Part shown: in pieces, positions 63,250 to 64,000 of the stretch | How the letters are laid out: each line of letters starts with the position of its first letter | Numbering within the stretch: the first letter of the stretch is position 1 | DNA from: Sphingorhabdus contaminans | GTDB taxonomy: Bacteria; Pseudomonadota; Alphaproteobacteria; Sphingomonadales; Sphingomonadaceae | NCBI RefSeq assembly: GCF_007280415.1 | Contig: NZ_VKKU01000002.1 | Span: 992,001 to 1,056,000 of the forward strand | Reading direction: 5' to 3' | DNA length: 64,000 nucleotides | Notes under the pieces: model-generated | The model's input: the letters and a program-made list of their open reading frames with translations, nothing else | Told to the model about the DNA's origin: nothing | The model's database searches: none | Program-made: the position numbers and the translations under genes

Positions 63250-63738
63250 GTGAGTGAAGCGCAACCTCTAGTCGGAATAATCATGGGCAGCCGCTCGGAC
63301 TGGGAAACGATGCGTGAAGCATCGGCGACGCTGGCGGCATTGCATGTGCCGCATGAATGCAAAGTGGTGTCGGCGCACCGGACCCCTGACCGTCTTTACG
63401 ACTATGCAAAAGGTGCGGCGGGGCGCGGCCTCAAATGCATTATTGCAGGGGCAGGGGGTGCCGCACATTTGCCCGGCATGGCCGCATCGATGACCCGCCT
63501 TCCCGTCCTTGGCGTGCCCGTCCAGTCAAAGGCCCTCGACGGCATGGACAGCCTGTTGTCCATCGTCCAGATGCCCGCCGGGATACCGGTCGGCACGCTG
63601 GCCATTGGTAAGGCCGGGGCGACAAATGCGGCACTACTGGCGGCAGCAATGCTGGCGAATGAAGATGGCGAACTGGCAGAGCGGCTGGACGCGTGGCGTG
63701 CGGCGCAGACAGCATCGGTGGCCGAGACTCCCGAATGA
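63250..63738 (+). CDS. purE: 5-(carboxyamino)imidazole ribonucleotide mutase
   Basis: A 162-residue PurE starting at a GTG (63250), chosen over an upstream ATG because homology begins there: [46 protein letters not shown] and [31 protein letters not shown] are the class I PurE blocks. It moves the carboxylate of N5-CAIR to C4 in purine synthesis. It overlaps purK by 4 bases. Confidence 0.95.
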   Translation: MSEAQPLVGIIMGSRSDWETMREASATLAALHVPHECKVVSAHRTPDRLYDYAKGAAGRGLKCIIAGAGGAAHLPGMAASMTRLPVLGVPVQSKALDGMDSLLSIVQMPAGIPVGTLAIGKAGATNAALLAAAMLANEDGELAERLDAWRAAQTASVAETPE

Positions 63739-64000
63739 CGGCACTTCCCCCCGGTTCGACAATCGGCATTTTGGGTGGCGGACAGCTGGGCCGTATGCTG
63801 GCGATGGCCGCGGCGCAGCTTGGCTATCGCTGCCACATCTATGCACCGCCCGGCGACAATGTGGCGTTCGAGGTTGCAGCCGGCAGTACGGTTGCGGAAT
63901 ATGACGACCTGGCCGCGCTCAAATCCTTTGCCGAAAAATGCGATGTGGTCACATTCGAATTTGAAAATGTACCGGTCGAACCGCTCCGATCGATTGCCCA
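63735..64000 (+). CDS. purK: 5-(carboxyamino)imidazole ribonucleotide synthase, N-terminal part
   Basis: The first 88 codons of PurK, cut by the window edge. The start ATG overlaps the purE stop (ATGA). The opening [32 protein letters not shown] and [13 protein letters not shown] are typical of the ATP-grasp enzyme that carboxylates AIR with bicarbonate and ATP, handing N5-CAIR to PurE. Confidence 0.93.
   Translation, partial: MTALPPGSTIGILGGGQLGRMLAMAAAQLGYRCHIYAPPGDNVAFEVAAGSTVAEYDDLAALKSFAEKCDVVTFEFENVPVEPLRSIA

Overview
The window looks like the chromosome of a sphingomonad alphaproteobacterium (Sphingomonadales, Sphingorhabdus/Sphingopyxis-like). The signs are a methionine synthase split into two genes, the hom/glpX/recJ neighbourhood, DUF1176 and DUF4136 proteins, an FeS-type cryptochrome/photolyase, and moderately GC-rich core genes. 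This placement is inferred from gene content only.

Region 1 (1-13.6 kb, minus strand, visibly more A+T-rich than the rest) is one long, translationally coupled surface-sugar operon. A MarR-type EPS-associated regulator comes first, then wbpB-wbpD-wbpE (2,3-diacetamido uronic acid steps), then legB-legC-legH-legI-legG-ptmE-legF (a legionaminic-acid route through GDP-sugars to CMP-Leg). A WbpG-type amidotransferase with its private HisF/HisH ammonia supply is embedded near the end, and a flippase runs off the left edge. Together they predict a glycan carrying a nonulosonic acid and/or a uronic acid with an acetamidino group.

Region 2 (13.6-19.5 kb) holds a P450 with two inverted repeats upstream, a Tyr/Trp- then Arg/Gly-rich lipoprotein, a WecA-like initiating phosphotransferase, a complete tyrosine recombinase, a cluster of AATTCCCTG repeats including a perfect 24-bp palindrome, and tRNA-Glu. 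This resembles the end of an integrated island.

Region 3 (19.5-36 kb) is mostly housekeeping: recJ, a flavodoxin-like protein, glpX, hom, a DUF1176 protein, 3-hydroxyacyl-CoA dehydrogenase, metC-sseA, an FeS photolyase, queF, a HerA/DUF853 ATPase, a class A beta-lactamase lipoprotein and two tiny lipoproteins.

Region 4 (36-42.7 kb) is a methionine-cycle operon (ArsR-methyltransferase fusion, metF, split metH), driven by a promoter that coincides with a perfect inverted repeat, followed by a secreted beta-helix protein.

Region 5 (42.8-50.2 kb) has a second HerA-type ATPase, a TIGR02186/TauE pair, and a compact NfrA/NfrB-like export cluster with a membrane-anchored LuxR-type regulator. Region 6 (50.3-64 kb) has nhaA and a DUF885 peptidase, a Doc/AbrB toxin-antitoxin pair, a transglutaminase-like protein, etfBA under a LiuR-like palindrome, sucC, rpmJ, a cytosolic-carboxypeptidase-like M14 protein, gpmA, a diguanylate cyclase, purE and the start of purK. 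No CRISPR array, rRNA or insertion sequence was seen.
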